Below are positions 52,591 through 63,144 of a DNA stretch of 64,000 nucleotides, in pieces. A model generated the notes under the pieces. That model ran no database searches. It saw nothing but the letters and a program-made list of their open reading frames with translations, and was not told the DNA's origin. Origin of the DNA: Arthrobacter sp. GMC3 (lineage in GTDB: Bacteria > Actinomycetota > Actinomycetes > Actinomycetales > Micrococcaceae); NCBI RefSeq assembly GCF_002929305.1, contig NZ_PJIO01000005.1, forward strand, positions 124,001 to 188,000. The letters run 5' to 3'. How positions within the stretch are numbered: the stretch's first letter is position 1; every line of letters starts with the position of its first letter. The translations under genes and the position numbers were made by a program.

Positions 52591-54063
52591 CTACTGGAGG
52601 TTGGAGGTCAGCCTTGCTGCACTATCCCAGAACTTCTCCCCTGCCGGCCGCTTGATCCAGTCAGCGAGTTCCAGCTCCTTGCTATTAGCCCGGTAGCCGT
52701 CCTCCACCGCCCGCATCTGCTGCACGAACGCGGCACTGTGGACCAGCACCGAGATCTCCATGTTCAGCGAGAAGGACCGGATGTCCATGTTGGAAGAGCC
52801 GATCACGGCAACGTCGGAATCAATGCTGAAGTGCTTGGAGTGGAGCACCTCCGGCGCCTTGTACAGGTAGATCTTTACCCCGGCCCGCAGTAGCGCCTCG
52901 TAGTAGGACCGTTGGGCGTGGTAGACCATGGCCTGGTCGCCGATCTCTGACACGAACAGTTCCACGGAAAGCCCGCGCCCGGCGGCGGTAATGATGGCCA
53001 GCAGCACCGAGTCCTCGGGCACAAAGTACGGGCTGGTGATGCTGACCCGTTCGGTGGCCTGGTGAATCATGGAAACAAACAGTTTGAGGTTGTTGTCGTT
53101 TTCAAAACTCGGCCCGCTGGGCACCACCTGCATGTCCACCAAATGCGCGGCCGGATCCATAACCACCGGAGAAGTGTCCAGTTCCAACAACACGTTGCTC
53201 TCGCTGAACCAATCGGTGACAAAGACGGCGTCGAGCTCGCGGACCACTGGCCCGTGGACGCGCATCATCAGCTCGTGCCAGCGCAACCCGCGCGCAATGT
53301 TCTTCTTCTTGTTGTAGCTCTCGTGGACAAGGTTTTGCGAGCCCGTGAACCCCACTTTGCCGTCAACGACCACCAATTTGCGGTGGTTACGAAGGTCGAT
53401 TCGCTGCCATTGCCAACGCCACGGCCGCAACGGCAGCATGGCGTGGTATTCGGCACCCATGGCCTTCAGTGCCGCCAGGGTTTCCTTGCGTCCGGGATTC
53501 ATCACCGATGCTAGGTGGTCGCTCAGTACCCGCACCTGCACCCCGCGCTGGCAGGCTCGTTCCAGGGCGTCAAAGAAGGGTTGCGTGGCCGCGTCTTGCA
53601 CCAGGATGTAAAACTCCACGTGAACATAGTGTTCGGCGCCATCAATTTCGGCGGCCATGGCGGCGATGGAGCCGTGGTAATCGGGGAGAAGTTCGACGCC
53701 GTTGCCTCCCACCATGGGCAACGCACCCAGGGTGCTGTTGAGGGTGACAAGCGTGGCAAGACCTTTGGGCCAGTCGTCCCGGTGGCTAAGCTGTCCCAGC
53801 CCCTCGGTACGCTCCAGGATCAGCTCATTGACGTGTTTTTGCTTGTCGCGGCGAGCCTTGGGCAGCCGGTTGAAGCCCACCAGGAAGAAGGCGATGATCC
53901 CGATGTAGGGGATGAAGATGATGGTCAGCATCCAGGCGATGGCTGTCGCGGGCCGGCGGCGGGCCGAAATGTAGGCGACTGCCACGGCGCCCAGAATCAC
54001 GTGCAGGCTCAACAGCACCCAGGCCAGGTTGTCGGCCTCGCTGAACCAATTAAGGATGCTCAC
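52591..54063 (-). CDS. cls: Cardiolipin synthase
   Basis: A 490-residue phospholipase-D-family enzyme that joins two phosphatidylglycerols to cardiolipin at the membrane. Two N-terminal hydrophobic helices (residues about 13-65) anchor it; two HKD motifs follow, HRKLVVVDGKVGFTGSQN near 230 and HSKHFSIDSDVAVIGSSN near 405. Both catalytic sets are complete. The stop lies next to the repeat block, which may act as its transcript end. Confidence 0.93.
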   Translation of the reverse strand: MSILNWFSEADNLAWVLLSLHVILGAVAVAYISARRRPATAIAWMLTIIFIPYIGIIAFFLVGFNRLPKARRDKQKHVNELILERTEGLGQLSHRDDWPKGLATLVTLNSTLGALPMVGGNGVELLPDYHGSIAAMAAEIDGAEHYVHVEFYILVQDAATQPFFDALERACQRGVQVRVLSDHLASVMNPGRKETLAALKAMGAEYHAMLPLRPWRWQWQRIDLRNHRKLVVVDGKVGFTGSQNLVHESYNKKKNIARGLRWHELMMRVHGPVVRELDAVFVTDWFSESNVLLELDTSPVVMDPAAHLVDMQVVPSGPSFENDNNLKLFVSMIHQATERVSITSPYFVPEDSVLLAIITAAGRGLSVELFVSEIGDQAMVYHAQRSYYEALLRAGVKIYLYKAPEVLHSKHFSIDSDVAVIGSSNMDIRSFSLNMEISVLVHSAAFVQQMRAVEDGYRANSKELELADWIKRPAGEKFWDSAARLTSNLQ

Positions 54064-54091
54064 GTAAAGTTTTCTCCCTCATGAAAAACGT

Positions 54092-54123
54092 GCGACGGCG
54101 GACTCACCCGAGTCCGCCGTCGC
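54092..54123 (-). terminator. Rho-independent terminator of the pepA transcript
   Basis: Perfect 13-base arms GCGACGGCGGACT and complement with a 6-base loop, followed on the minus strand by ACGTTTTTC. It lies 30 bases after the pepA stop. Confidence 0.82.
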
Positions 54124-54153
54124 GTCACCTTGAATCTTGCCAGTCTAGGGCAG

Positions 54154-55665
54154 CTACGCTTGGGAACCCTTGGTGAAGTTCACAATCAGTTCACTGAGTA
54201 GCCGGGTGCCGTATCCGGTGGCACCGCGGGGGCGCCAGGAATCGTCGGTGTCGCTCTTCATGGTGCCGGCGATGTCGATGTGCGCCCAGGGGGTGCCCTT
54301 GACGAACTCGGACAGGAACAGCGCCGCCGTGATGGCCCCGGCGGTGGGCCCGCCCATGTTGGAGATGTCGGCAATGTCCGAGTTCAGCTGGGAACGGTAA
54401 CGAGTCTCCAGCGGAAGCTGCCAGGCAGACTCCCCCGTAGCCGCGGCGGCTGCCGTGACCTGGTCTACCAACGGCTGGTCGTTTCCGATGGTGGCCCCGA
54501 CAAGGGTGCCCAGGGCAGCCATGGCTGCACCGGTCAAGGTGGCAATGTCCACGATGGCGTCCGGCGTTTCTTCCATGGCCAGGCACAGGGCGTCCATCAT
54601 GACCAGGCGGCCCTCGGCGTCGGTGTTCTTGACCTCCACCGTGGTGCCGTTGCGTGCGGTCAGGACGTCGCCGAGCTTGGTGGCCGTACCGGAAGGCATG
54701 TTGTCGGTGCACATCAACCAGGCACTGACTTCGGCGGTGGCGCCAAGATCGCGCAGACCCGTCATGGCGGCCAGTACTGCCGCGGATCCAGCCATGTCCA
54801 TTTTCATGGCCAGGTGCATGGGATCGGAGGGCTTGAGGCTGATTCCGCCGGAGTCGTACATGATGCCTTTACCCACGAAGGCAAGGTGAGCCGTGGGTTC
54901 CGATGACGGCTTGTACCGCAGCACGATCATGCGCGGTTCTTCGTGGCTGCCGGCATTCACGCCCAGCAAACCACCGCAACCGAGCTCGATCAGCGCAGCT
55001 TTGTCGTAAGTTTCCACGGTGAGCCCGAACTCCGGGCCCTGCTCCGTGGCAAAGTCGGCATACTCGGTGGCCGTCAAATGTCCGGGCGGATTGTTTGCCA
55101 GATCCCTGGCAAGCGACGCAGACCGCACCAGGACCTTGCCCCGTGCAGCCCCGGCAGCGGCACCTTCCCCGGCGCCCACCACCTCCAGGCTGTCCACGGC
55201 GATGTCCTTCGGGGCGGTCTGCAGCGCATTGAAACGGTAGCGTGCCAACAGCGCACCCTCCACCGAAAGCTGCGCGGCATGGGCGCCCTGAAGTCCGTGG
55301 CCGGCAGGCAGCACGAGCGCCAGTTTGGCATGCCGGCCCGCGGCACGGGCAAACGCGGCGGCGGCGTCACGCAGCTCGTCGGCCGTGCGGGCGGCACCGC
55401 TTCCGGCACCCACCGCGATGACCGCCGTCGCATCTTCACGCGGCAATACCAGGGATTGCCCGGCAGCGCCCGTGAAGCCTGCGGCCGCCAAGGCAGCCCT
55501 ACCCAGGCCGAGCTCGGCCGGGACGTCACCGTCCGTGGACACGAAGTATCCGACGGCGGTTGCGGCGCCAGTGAGCGCCGACGGTGCCGACACTGCTGGG
55601 TCCCGCTGCAGCGACGGGGCCGGATCGTAGGATTCGGGAATCAATTTGTTCGGAGAATGAGCCAT
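54154..55665 (-). CDS. pepA: Leucyl aminopeptidase (M17)
   Basis: A 503-residue cytosolic di-metal aminopeptidase. The C-terminal catalytic domain has the metal-binding Lys/Asp segment VGKGIMYDSGGISLKP near 265 and the M17 signature NTDAEGRL near 345, with metal ligands and the catalytic Arg in place. The less conserved N-terminal domain covers the first 170 residues. It releases N-terminal amino acids from peptides. It is 43 bases downstream of the AbgT-family transporter gene on the same strand, so import and hydrolysis of small peptides or aminoacyl conjugates may be coupled. Confidence 0.93.
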   Translation of the reverse strand: MAHSPNKLIPESYDPAPSLQRDPAVSAPSALTGAATAVGYFVSTDGDVPAELGLGRAALAAAGFTGAAGQSLVLPREDATAVIAVGAGSGAARTADELRDAAAAFARAAGRHAKLALVLPAGHGLQGAHAAQLSVEGALLARYRFNALQTAPKDIAVDSLEVVGAGEGAAAGAARGKVLVRSASLARDLANNPPGHLTATEYADFATEQGPEFGLTVETYDKAALIELGCGGLLGVNAGSHEEPRMIVLRYKPSSEPTAHLAFVGKGIMYDSGGISLKPSDPMHLAMKMDMAGSAAVLAAMTGLRDLGATAEVSAWLMCTDNMPSGTATKLGDVLTARNGTTVEVKNTDAEGRLVMMDALCLAMEETPDAIVDIATLTGAAMAALGTLVGATIGNDQPLVDQVTAAAAATGESAWQLPLETRYRSQLNSDIADISNMGGPTAGAITAALFLSEFVKGTPWAHIDIAGTMKSDTDDSWRPRGATGYGTRLLSELIVNFTKGSQA

Positions 55666-55708
55666 GGAAAATCAACCTTTCATGGAATGCAGGGAAGCAG
55701 AGAAAGCG

Positions 55709-57262
55709 TCAGCTGGCGGGGCCCCACGGGATGCCTGTGACAAACCACAGCACCAGGAACGCCGTCCACACCACAATCAGGACCACCGTGTACGGCAACA
55801 TCATCGCCACAATGGTGCCCACACCGGACTTGGGCCGGTACTTCTGGGCAAAGACCACAATCATGGCAAAGTACGGCATGAGCGGGGTGACGATGTTCAT
55901 GGGTGAATCGCCCACACGGTAGGCGGCCAGCACGGCCTCCGGCTCAATGCCCAGGCGCATGAACAGTGGCACAAAGATCGGTGCCAGGATGGCCCAGGCG
56001 GGCAGCCCGCCCGGCATCAAGATGTCGATGATCAAGGCCACAATGACGAAGCCGATCAGCAGCGGGACCGGGCCAAAGCCCGACGTCTCCAGCCAGTCGG
56101 CCATGCCGACGGCGCCAACGGTGGCCAGATTCGTGTAAGCGAAGTAGGCGATGAACTGGGCGATGACCAGCAGCAGGAAGATCAGCCCGGCAAGGTTGGC
56201 GAAGGTCTTCACGATCGGGTTGATGATGTCCATGCTGTTCTTGATGGTGCCGGCGCCCAGACCGTAGGCGATACCGCAGCCAAGGAAGACGATCATGACC
56301 AAGAAGATGATGCTGTCCATCAACGGGGCGGCAACAATCAACGAGCCCGTGTCCGGGTTACGCAGCGGTCCCCAGGAGGGCAGCGATAGCACCAGCACGA
56401 CGGCGGCGATCCCGATAGCCGTGAACATGGCCCATTTCAGGCCCTTCTTCTCCGCCGAATCCAGGGCACCGTCTTCGTGACCTGCCGACGGGCCCTCGTA
56501 GACACCCAAACGGGGTTCGACGAACTTGTCCGTCAGAACGGTGCAGACGATGGTGACCAGGATGGTGGAGGCGATGCTGAAGAACAGGTTTGCCGTCACG
56601 TCCAGGTTCCTGGCGGGGTCCATCATATGGATGGCCTCGTTGGTGACCTCCGTGAGCATGCCGTCCAGCGGTGTAATGAGCACGTTCACGCCGAAGCCTG
56701 CCGCAACGCCGGAGAATGCTGCGGCAAGGCCCGCCAGCGGATGCCTGCCCAAGGAGTGGTAAATAGCCGCACCGAGCGGGATGAGCACCATGTATCCGGC
56801 GTCCGTGGCGATGCTGGAGAGCACACCCAGGAGCACGATCACGAAGGTGATCATGCTCGGGTGCGTGACCAGTACCAGCTTGCGGATGAGTGCCGAAATC
56901 AAGCCGGCTTCCTCGGCCAGACCCACACCGAGCATGGCCACCAGAATCACACCAACTACACCAAAGTTGGTGAAGTTGGTGACCATGGAGGTGAACAGGA
57001 AACGGATACCATCGGCGTCCAGAAGACTGCGCACCTTGGTGGTGACGTCGTCGATCTCTCCTGTGACGATGTTGGCGCTTTGGAATGTTGCGCTGGCACC
57101 GGCCCAGGAGAAGATCACCGACAGCACCATGACGACGCCGATCAGGATCAAGAAGATGACGGCGGGGTGCGGGACCTTGTCCCCCACCACCTCAACGCCT
57201 GTCAAGAACTTCTCAAGTACTGACTTCTTTTGCTGCTTTAGTTCGGCTTCTTTATATGCCAT
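55709..57262 (-). CDS. AbgT-family transporter
   Basis: A 517-residue membrane protein with about eleven hydrophobic helices, of the AbgT family whose founding member imports p-aminobenzoyl-glutamate and whose other members export sulfonamide-type antimetabolites. Family segments: GVVGVILVAMLGVGLAEEAGL (first half), ATDAGYMVLIPLGAA, and DILMPGGLPAWAILAPIFVPL near 430. Its neighbour is a leucyl aminopeptidase, not the AbgA/AbgB hydrolase pair, so substrate remains open. Confidence 0.88.
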   Translation of the reverse strand: MAYKEAELKQQKKSVLEKFLTGVEVVGDKVPHPAVIFLILIGVVMVLSVIFSWAGASATFQSANIVTGEIDDVTTKVRSLLDADGIRFLFTSMVTNFTNFGVVGVILVAMLGVGLAEEAGLISALIRKLVLVTHPSMITFVIVLLGVLSSIATDAGYMVLIPLGAAIYHSLGRHPLAGLAAAFSGVAAGFGVNVLITPLDGMLTEVTNEAIHMMDPARNLDVTANLFFSIASTILVTIVCTVLTDKFVEPRLGVYEGPSAGHEDGALDSAEKKGLKWAMFTAIGIAAVVLVLSLPSWGPLRNPDTGSLIVAAPLMDSIIFLVMIVFLGCGIAYGLGAGTIKNSMDIINPIVKTFANLAGLIFLLLVIAQFIAYFAYTNLATVGAVGMADWLETSGFGPVPLLIGFVIVALIIDILMPGGLPAWAILAPIFVPLFMRLGIEPEAVLAAYRVGDSPMNIVTPLMPYFAMIVVFAQKYRPKSGVGTIVAMMLPYTVVLIVVWTAFLVLWFVTGIPWGPAS

Positions 57263-57294
57263 GGTGCGCCTATCCCCAATCCCTCAGTGTTTGC

Positions 57295-57672
57295 TTAGAC
57301 CAGTGCCTTGGCCTTGAGCTGCGCGTACTCGTCTTCGTTGATGGTTCCGGCGTCAAGGAGGGCCTTGGCCGCAGCGATCTGCTCGGCGGGGCTCTGGGTG
57401 TGCGCCACGCGGCGCAGGTACTCCTCGGTTTCCCGCTGTGCCTCATTGAGCTTGGCGATGTTGCGCTCGGCCATGCCCGGTCCGCGGGCGATGATGTACA
57501 CCAAGGCTGTCAGGAACGGCACCACAACCAGGCCAATGATCCACAGAACCTTCATCCAGCCGGAGAGCTTGGCGTCGCGGAAAAGATCGGCAACAATCTG
57601 GAAAAGCAGGATCAGGTAAGACAAAAACAAGAAGAAAACAATGATGGACCAAAGAGTCTCAAGGAAGTTCAT
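57295..57672 (-). CDS. Small PLDc_N/SHOCT-domain membrane protein
   Basis: A 125-residue protein with two N-terminal hydrophobic helices (residues about 5-65, PLDc_N type) and a C-terminal SHOCT motif (SPAEQIAAAKALLDAGTINEDEYAQLK). SHOCT domains occur at the ends of membrane-associated proteins and may mediate oligomerisation. GAGG lies 6 bases before the ATG. It precedes the AbgT gene by 32 bases on the same strand. No specific function is known. Confidence 0.82.
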   Translation of the reverse strand: MNFLETLWSIIVFFLFLSYLILLFQIVADLFRDAKLSGWMKVLWIIGLVVVPFLTALVYIIARGPGMAERNIAKLNEAQRETEEYLRRVAHTQSPAEQIAAAKALLDAGTINEDEYAQLKAKALV

Positions 57673-57869
57673 TTCGTACCTCAAATTCGTTTAGCAAAAC
57701 GTGCACACTTTGGCGGCCCGTGAGTGAATTACGACGCTCAAGGAGCCGTGTTTCTTTGAAAGATTAGCAGTCGCTGGCCCCATCAACCTCCTTTGTCAGG
57801 TCACAATGTCTCAACGGTTGATTCCGTGTCTTAATTGTTCTAGTGGAGCCAAGTGGCTAGCCTGTGAGA

Positions 57870-59681
57870 ATGACCGAAATAGCTACCATGCTGGTAATTC
57901 TGGCAATCACGATTGTCATATTTGTTTGGAACAAGATTCCGGTCGAAATCGTGGCCCTTGGTGTGGCCCTGGTCCTGTTCGCCACCGGGATTATCAGTAT
58001 TGACGAGGCTTTTTCGGGTTTTGGTTCGGGCACGGTCATCCTCATTGCCGCCCTTTTTGTTGTGGCGGAGGCGATCGACGCCGCTGGCATCACCACCTGG
58101 ATGGGCGGGCTGCTGGTCAAATATGCCGGCGAGAGCCGGACCCGGTTGATAGTGCTCATCATGGTCTTTACGGCGTTTTTGACTGCCATCATCAGTGTCA
58201 ATGGTGCGGTGGCTGCCCTGCTTCCCATGGTGGTGGTCCTGGCTGTTCGGCTCAAGCGGGAGCCCGGGCAATTGCTGATGCCCATGGCGTTCGCCGCTCA
58301 CGCCGGTTCCTTGTTGGTGCTGACGGGTTCACCGGTCAATATTTTGATCCTGGAAGCCGCACTTGATTCAACCGGCAAGGGCATCGGCTTTTTTGAATTT
58401 GCCCTGGTGGGCCTGCCGCTGCTGGCAGGAACCATCTTGATTGCCGTCTATCTGGGCCCGAAACTCCTGCCCCGGCGGACACCCGAGGACATCCCCAAAG
58501 ATCTCAGCAATCTACCCTCGGTGCTGCTGAGCCAGTACTGGCCGGATGAACACGAGCTGGCCAGGCTGCACGTTCCGGCTGGTTCAACGCGGGTGGGCGA
58601 TGCCCTGGCCGGCGTTCTGCCCACCACGCGGGGCGCAGTTCACCTCCTGAGCGTCCAGAACGTGGACGGCAAGCCACAGACCTCGGAGTTTCTGGAAGCC
58701 GGGAACTACCTGGTGGTGAGGGGAACGACGTCGGACATTGCGGACTTTGCGACGAGGAACGAACTGGAGGTGGAGACGGCAGGGCCCACCGAGCTCGCTT
58801 GCGGGCTGGTCAGCAAGTCCTTTGGTGTGGCCGAGGTGCTGGTTTCGCCACGGTCGAACTTGATAGGCACCGACGTGTTCCCGGGCATGGTCACCGAAAG
58901 CGGTTCGCTGGTGGTGCTGGCCCACCAGCGGGCGGGCAAATCGGGATCGAACGACGTCACCGCCGTCAAGGCCGGCGACACCCTGTTACTGCAGGGAAGT
59001 TGGGGCGCGCTGGATAAGCACACGCAGGACCAGAACGTGCTGCTTGTGGACTCCCCCGACGCCATCCGGCGCCAGACAGTGCCGCTGGGCCCCGGCGCCA
59101 TTCCGGCGCTGATCATCCTGGCCGCCATGGTCATCATGATGACCACCAACATTGTTCCGGCATCAGTTGCCGCCTTGCTTGCCGCCATGGCCATGGTGCT
59201 CACCCGCGTGGTCACGATGGGCCAGGCCCACCGGTCCATGTCGTGGCAAACCTTGATTCTGGTGGCCGGCATGATCCCCTTGTCGGCCGCCATCACCAAA
59301 ACGGGTACCGCCGAAATGCTGGCCAACGGAATTGTGTACCTCACCGGCGGCGGCAGCCCCTACCTGCTGTTGCTGGGCATCTTCGTCGTTACGGCGGTTT
59401 TGGGCCAGCTTATTAGCAACACCGCCACGGCCTTGATCATTATCCCCATCGCCTTGTCCGTGGCGGGCGAGGCCGGTCTGGACCCGCTGACGGTGCTCAT
59501 GTGCGTCAGTGTGGCCTCCTCGGCGGCCTTGCTGACACCCGTCGCCACCCCGGCCAACATGATGATCATGCGCCCGGCAGGGTACCGCTTTGGTGACTAC
59601 TGGAAGTTTGGCCTTGTCATCATGGCCCTCTACGTGGCGGTCGCAGTGTTCCTGGTGCCCGTGTTCTGGCCGTTCCACTAG
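57870..59681 (+). CDS. SLC13 (DASS)-family permease with TrkA-C domains
   Basis: A 603-residue transporter. Hydrophobic helices occupy residues 1-200 and 410-603; between them are two TrkA-C (RCK_C) cytoplasmic domains (about 210-290 and 300-385), as in bacterial sulfate or dicarboxylate SLC13 proteins. The C-half has SNTATALIIIPIALS, the SNT motif of the sodium/anion site. Likely substrates are inorganic anions or dicarboxylates. The start may be ATG 57870 or GTG 57864; no clear ribosome site. It ends at the palindrome beside the second initiator tRNA. Confidence 0.87.
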   Translation: MTEIATMLVILAITIVIFVWNKIPVEIVALGVALVLFATGIISIDEAFSGFGSGTVILIAALFVVAEAIDAAGITTWMGGLLVKYAGESRTRLIVLIMVFTAFLTAIISVNGAVAALLPMVVVLAVRLKREPGQLLMPMAFAAHAGSLLVLTGSPVNILILEAALDSTGKGIGFFEFALVGLPLLAGTILIAVYLGPKLLPRRTPEDIPKDLSNLPSVLLSQYWPDEHELARLHVPAGSTRVGDALAGVLPTTRGAVHLLSVQNVDGKPQTSEFLEAGNYLVVRGTTSDIADFATRNELEVETAGPTELACGLVSKSFGVAEVLVSPRSNLIGTDVFPGMVTESGSLVVLAHQRAGKSGSNDVTAVKAGDTLLLQGSWGALDKHTQDQNVLLVDSPDAIRRQTVPLGPGAIPALIILAAMVIMMTTNIVPASVAALLAAMAMVLTRVVTMGQAHRSMSWQTLILVAGMIPLSAAITKTGTAEMLANGIVYLTGGGSPYLLLLGIFVVTAVLGQLISNTATALIIIPIALSVAGEAGLDPLTVLMCVSVASSAALLTPVATPANMMIMRPAGYRFGDYWKFGLVIMALYVAVAVFLVPVFWPFH

Positions 59682-59700
59682 CCTCCGCGGGGAAAATGAC

Positions 59701-59752
59701 ACCGCTCCCCGTTCTCGCTACCGGTGTACCGGTAGCGAGAACGGGGAACGGT
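59701..59752. repeat. 52-bp near-perfect palindrome beside the second initiator tRNA
   Basis: Diverged copy of the palindrome at 21827. Relative to that copy, two base pairs have changed on both arms together (T-A to C-G at 59714/59739 and A-T to C-G at 59722/59731), preserving pairing; one pair (59705/59748) and the central two bases are mismatched. It again lies between a convergent plus-strand gene and the tRNA terminator. Confidence 0.85.
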
Positions 59753-59761
59753 AGCGACAAC

Positions 59762-59797
59762 GAGAAAACCCCCGGCCTAGGGGCCGAGGGTTTTCTC
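59762..59797 (-). terminator. Rho-independent terminator of the second tRNA-fMet
   Basis: Sixteen-base arms GAGAAAACCC...GGCC facing GGCC...GGGTTTTCTC with a 4-base loop and one C/A mismatch, 6 bases beyond the tRNA 3' end on the minus strand. Closely related to the terminator at 21890-21919. Confidence 0.82.
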
Positions 59798-59803
59798 TTC
59801 AAG

Positions 59804-59877
<74 letters not shown>

Positions 59878-59985
59878 ATGTGTTCTTTACTTTACGCTGC
59901 GCCCGCCCCGGGCAGCAAATTGAGGGGACGTGACCTTCGTCTCCCACCTGCCAGCCTGGCCCGTACGGTTTAGACCATCCCGTTT

Positions 59986-60039
59986 AAACGCCTGCGGGGC
60001 TCGGAAGATGGTGGCATCTTCCGGGCCCCGCAAGCGTTT
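59986..60039 (-). terminator. Long hairpin terminator of the UPF0182 gene
   Basis: Twenty-five-base arms (59986-60010 and 60015-60039) with a 4-base loop, broken only by one C/A mismatch and one G/T pair, beginning 15 bases after the UPF0182 stop. The rest of the gap 59878-60053 shows no gene. Confidence 0.8.
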
Positions 60040-60053
60040 GCTACTGCCCTGCG

Positions 60054-63047
60054 CTAGGGTGCCGGACTCGGCGTGGCGCTCGGGGTTGCGCTCGGCGTTG
60101 CTGCCGACGCGGCGCCCTCGGCCGCAATGGCTGCCGTGATGGCTGCCTGCAGCGCCTTTTGAGCCACACCGTAAGCTGCAAAGTCGCCCTTGGCAAGGGC
60201 CGCCTGCCCGTCCGCCAGCGCCTGGTTGGCGTCGCTGAGCGCCTTGGCCAGGGCCGGGTTAGTGCTTGCCGGGGTGGTGCCCTCGGTGGAGCTGCCACTG
60301 GTTCCGGGGGCCTTTTGAACATTGGCGTCCCCGGCCTGGGCGCCGGAGTCGCCACCGAAGAGCTGGTCCAGGGCGTCGTTCAGCGTTGCCGCGTAACCAA
60401 TCTTGTTACCGAAGGCGACCAGCACACGCTGCAAGGTGGGGTACGACGTCGAGCCCGTGGACTTCACATAAACGGGCTGGACATAGAGCACTCCACCGCC
60501 CATGGGAAGTGTGAGCAGGTTGCCGTTGATGACGTCGGACTGTCCAAGCTTCAACACGTTCAGCTGCTCGGAAACAGACGGGTCAGATTGGAACGTGTTT
60601 TGGACCTGGCCGGGGCCGGGCACCTGCGTGGCATCGGGCAGTTCCAGCAGTTGCAACTTGCCGTAGTCGGGGCTCTTGACACCCTTGACGTTGCCGGCGT
60701 CGCCGTTGGCGGCCATGAAACCGTACAAGATGTTGCGTGAATCGGTGTTCTTGACCTGCTGCGGGATGAAGTCAGTGGTCAGCGAGAACGCCGTCTTGTC
60801 TTTTCCTGGCATTTTCAGCGACTGGTAGTACGGCGGTTGCTTGTCAACAGCGGTGGTGGTGGGATCGTCGGGAACGCTCCATGCCAGGGTGTTGTTGTAG
60901 AACTTACCGGGATCGGTCACGTGGTACTGGCCCATCAGCTCGCGCTGGACCTTGAACAGGTCTTCCGGGTAACGCACATGGGACATCAGGTCCCCGGACA
61001 TTTCCGAGTATGGCTTGATGCTGGTGGGGAAGATCTTTTCCCACGATTTCAGGATGGGATCTTCGGTGTCCCACGCGTAAAGGTCAACGGAGCCGTCGTA
61101 AGCGTCCACGGTCGCCTTGACGGAGTTGCGGATGTAGTTCACCGATGCCGGTGCCAGCGCACCGCTTCCACTGGAGGTGGTCAGCGAATCTGTGGTGGCC
61201 TCTTGCAGCTGTTGCTGCTGCGAGTACGGGTAGTAGGAGCTGGTGGTGTAGCCATCAACGATCCACTTGACCTTGCCATCAACGATGGCCGGGTAAGGGT
61301 TGCCGTCAATTGTCAGGTACGGGGCAACCTTGGCAACGCGCTCCTCCGGGGTGCGGTCGTAGAGGATCTGAGACTTGTCGTTGACACCGTTGGTCAGCAA
61401 CAAATCCGAGGACTGGAACTTCATGGCGTACATGACCCTGTTGAACCAGTTGCCCAAAGATGGGCCGCCATTGCCGGTGAACGTTGTCAGCGACTCACCC
61501 GCAGCACTGGCATCGGTACTGGTTGTGGTCCCCTGGGGGCGGTCAAGCTCCACATTTGGAGTGCCCGTCGGGGCGCCCACAATGGAGTAGTCGGTGGTGG
61601 ACTGACCGAAGTAAATGCGAGGCTGGTAGCTGGTGTCGGTGCCCAGCAAACCTGTGGAGGGGACACCTGACTGGATGAAATCGGGCTTGCCGTCGGAGGT
61701 CACGGTGTTTGCCTTGGCAGCGACCACTCCGTATCCGTGGGTGTAGACCAGGTGCTGGTTGTACCAGCTTTGCTGGTCCGGGTTGATGCCCTGCGGGTTC
61801 AGCTCACGCACGGCAATCACGGCGTCCTGGACCTGGCCGTCAATGGTGTATCGGTCCACGTTCAGTGTCTTGGGGAACTCGTAATAGGGACGGAACTGCT
61901 CCAACTGGGCAAAAGTGGAGGAAACCAGGTTCGGATCAAGCAAGCGGATGTTGGCCGTAGTGTCGGCGTCCGCGCGCAGAGCCCCGGGAGTCGCCGTCGT
62001 GGTGGCGTTGTAAGGGGTGACTTCCATGCCGGCAAGGCCGTACGCCTGCCGGGTCATGTCAATGTTGCGGCCAATGTATTGCGATTCGAGGCTCTGCTGG
62101 GACGGGACAACCTGCAGCTGCTGCACCGCCCACGGGTAAATACCACCAGCCACAATGGCCGTAACAAGCAGCATGCCTGTACCGATCAGCGGCAGCTTCC
62201 ACTTGCCGATGAAGGCAGCAACAATGAACAAGATAGCCACGATCACGGCCGCCACGGCCAGGATCGCCTTCGTGGGGATCACGGCGTTGACGTCGGTGAA
62301 CATGGCGCCGGCCCGGTAGCCGCCGTTATTTTGCAAGGTGGTGTAGCGGTCAAGCCAGAAATTGATGCCGAGCAGGACCAGGAACACCGCAGCCATCACT
62401 GCGAGGTGGATCTGCGACTGGCGCGAGGTGAAGATACCCCGCTCGGTGAGCCTGATTGCGCCGTACAGGTAGTGGGTCAGCAAGCCCACGATGAAGGAGA
62501 TCACGGTGACGCTGATGAGCAGGCCCATGACAAAGCCAAGGAATGGCAACGTGTTGGTGTAGAAGCTGATGTCAAAACCAAATTGCGGGTCTTTCTGGCC
62601 AAAAGGCACCCGGTAGATGAACAGCAACACCTTCTCCCACTGTGCCATCGCCGCTGTTCCGGCAAACAGGCCAAAGACAACTGGGACGCCAATCATCACC
62701 ACGCGGCGGACCGGCTCCAACTGCACCTGGTACCGGTTGAGGTTGTCATCGCGCTGGTTATCCGGCGCATAGACGGGCCGGGCCCGGTAGGCAACGCGGA
62801 TGGAAAAGTACACGCTGACGGCCATGATCAGGAACGCCGTGACAAAGATCAGGAGCCTGGCAAGCTTCTCGCGCAGGAAAACCTCTGAGTAGCCCAGTTG
62901 GTTGAACCAGAGGAAGTCGGTGTAAATCCCGGAGAAAATCACCAGGGCAATCACCAGGACGGCAACCACAATGATGGTCGGCAAGAGGGCGCCGCGGCGC
63001 CTGCGTTGGGGGGCGTTACTGGGCGAAGGGGCTGGGCGCGATGTCAC
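60054..63047 (-). CDS. UPF0182 family membrane protein
   Basis: A 997-residue protein typical of actinobacteria. Residues about 20-310 contain roughly seven hydrophobic helices, starting with [18 protein letters not shown]; a large extracytoplasmic region follows, and a low-complexity Ala/Thr/Ser/Pro tail ([14 protein letters not shown]) ends the protein. The GTG at 63047 has GAGG about 5 bases upstream. The family is conserved but has no defined function. The next gene on the same strand encodes a PDZ/Lon-type protease, a common neighbour of this family. Confidence 0.9.
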   Translation of the reverse strand: MTSRPAPSPSNAPQRRRRGALLPTIIVVAVLVIALVIFSGIYTDFLWFNQLGYSEVFLREKLARLLIFVTAFLIMAVSVYFSIRVAYRARPVYAPDNQRDDNLNRYQVQLEPVRRVVMIGVPVVFGLFAGTAAMAQWEKVLLFIYRVPFGQKDPQFGFDISFYTNTLPFLGFVMGLLISVTVISFIVGLLTHYLYGAIRLTERGIFTSRQSQIHLAVMAAVFLVLLGINFWLDRYTTLQNNGGYRAGAMFTDVNAVIPTKAILAVAAVIVAILFIVAAFIGKWKLPLIGTGMLLVTAIVAGGIYPWAVQQLQVVPSQQSLESQYIGRNIDMTRQAYGLAGMEVTPYNATTTATPGALRADADTTANIRLLDPNLVSSTFAQLEQFRPYYEFPKTLNVDRYTIDGQVQDAVIAVRELNPQGINPDQQSWYNQHLVYTHGYGVVAAKANTVTSDGKPDFIQSGVPSTGLLGTDTSYQPRIYFGQSTTDYSIVGAPTGTPNVELDRPQGTTTSTDASAAGESLTTFTGNGGPSLGNWFNRVMYAMKFQSSDLLLTNGVNDKSQILYDRTPEERVAKVAPYLTIDGNPYPAIVDGKVKWIVDGYTTSSYYPYSQQQQLQEATTDSLTTSSGSGALAPASVNYIRNSVKATVDAYDGSVDLYAWDTEDPILKSWEKIFPTSIKPYSEMSGDLMSHVRYPEDLFKVQRELMGQYHVTDPGKFYNNTLAWSVPDDPTTTAVDKQPPYYQSLKMPGKDKTAFSLTTDFIPQQVKNTDSRNILYGFMAANGDAGNVKGVKSPDYGKLQLLELPDATQVPGPGQVQNTFQSDPSVSEQLNVLKLGQSDVINGNLLTLPMGGGVLYVQPVYVKSTGSTSYPTLQRVLVAFGNKIGYAATLNDALDQLFGGDSGAQAGDANVQKAPGTSGSSTEGTTPASTNPALAKALSDANQALADGQAALAKGDFAAYGVAQKALQAAITAAIAAEGAASAATPSATPSATPSPAP

Positions 63048-63144
63048 TCTTACCTCTGTTTGCTGGTGCTGGTGTCTTTACAAGCTAGTGTCCTACTGGT
63101 GCCACGAATGGCGGTAAGGCTAAGTTCCGTCCGATGCTCAATTG

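Noticed and set aside
61737..62888. 383-codon plus-strand frame opposite UPF0182
   Set aside because: His/Asp/Gly-rich antisense product of a conserved membrane-protein gene; no ribosome site or domain.
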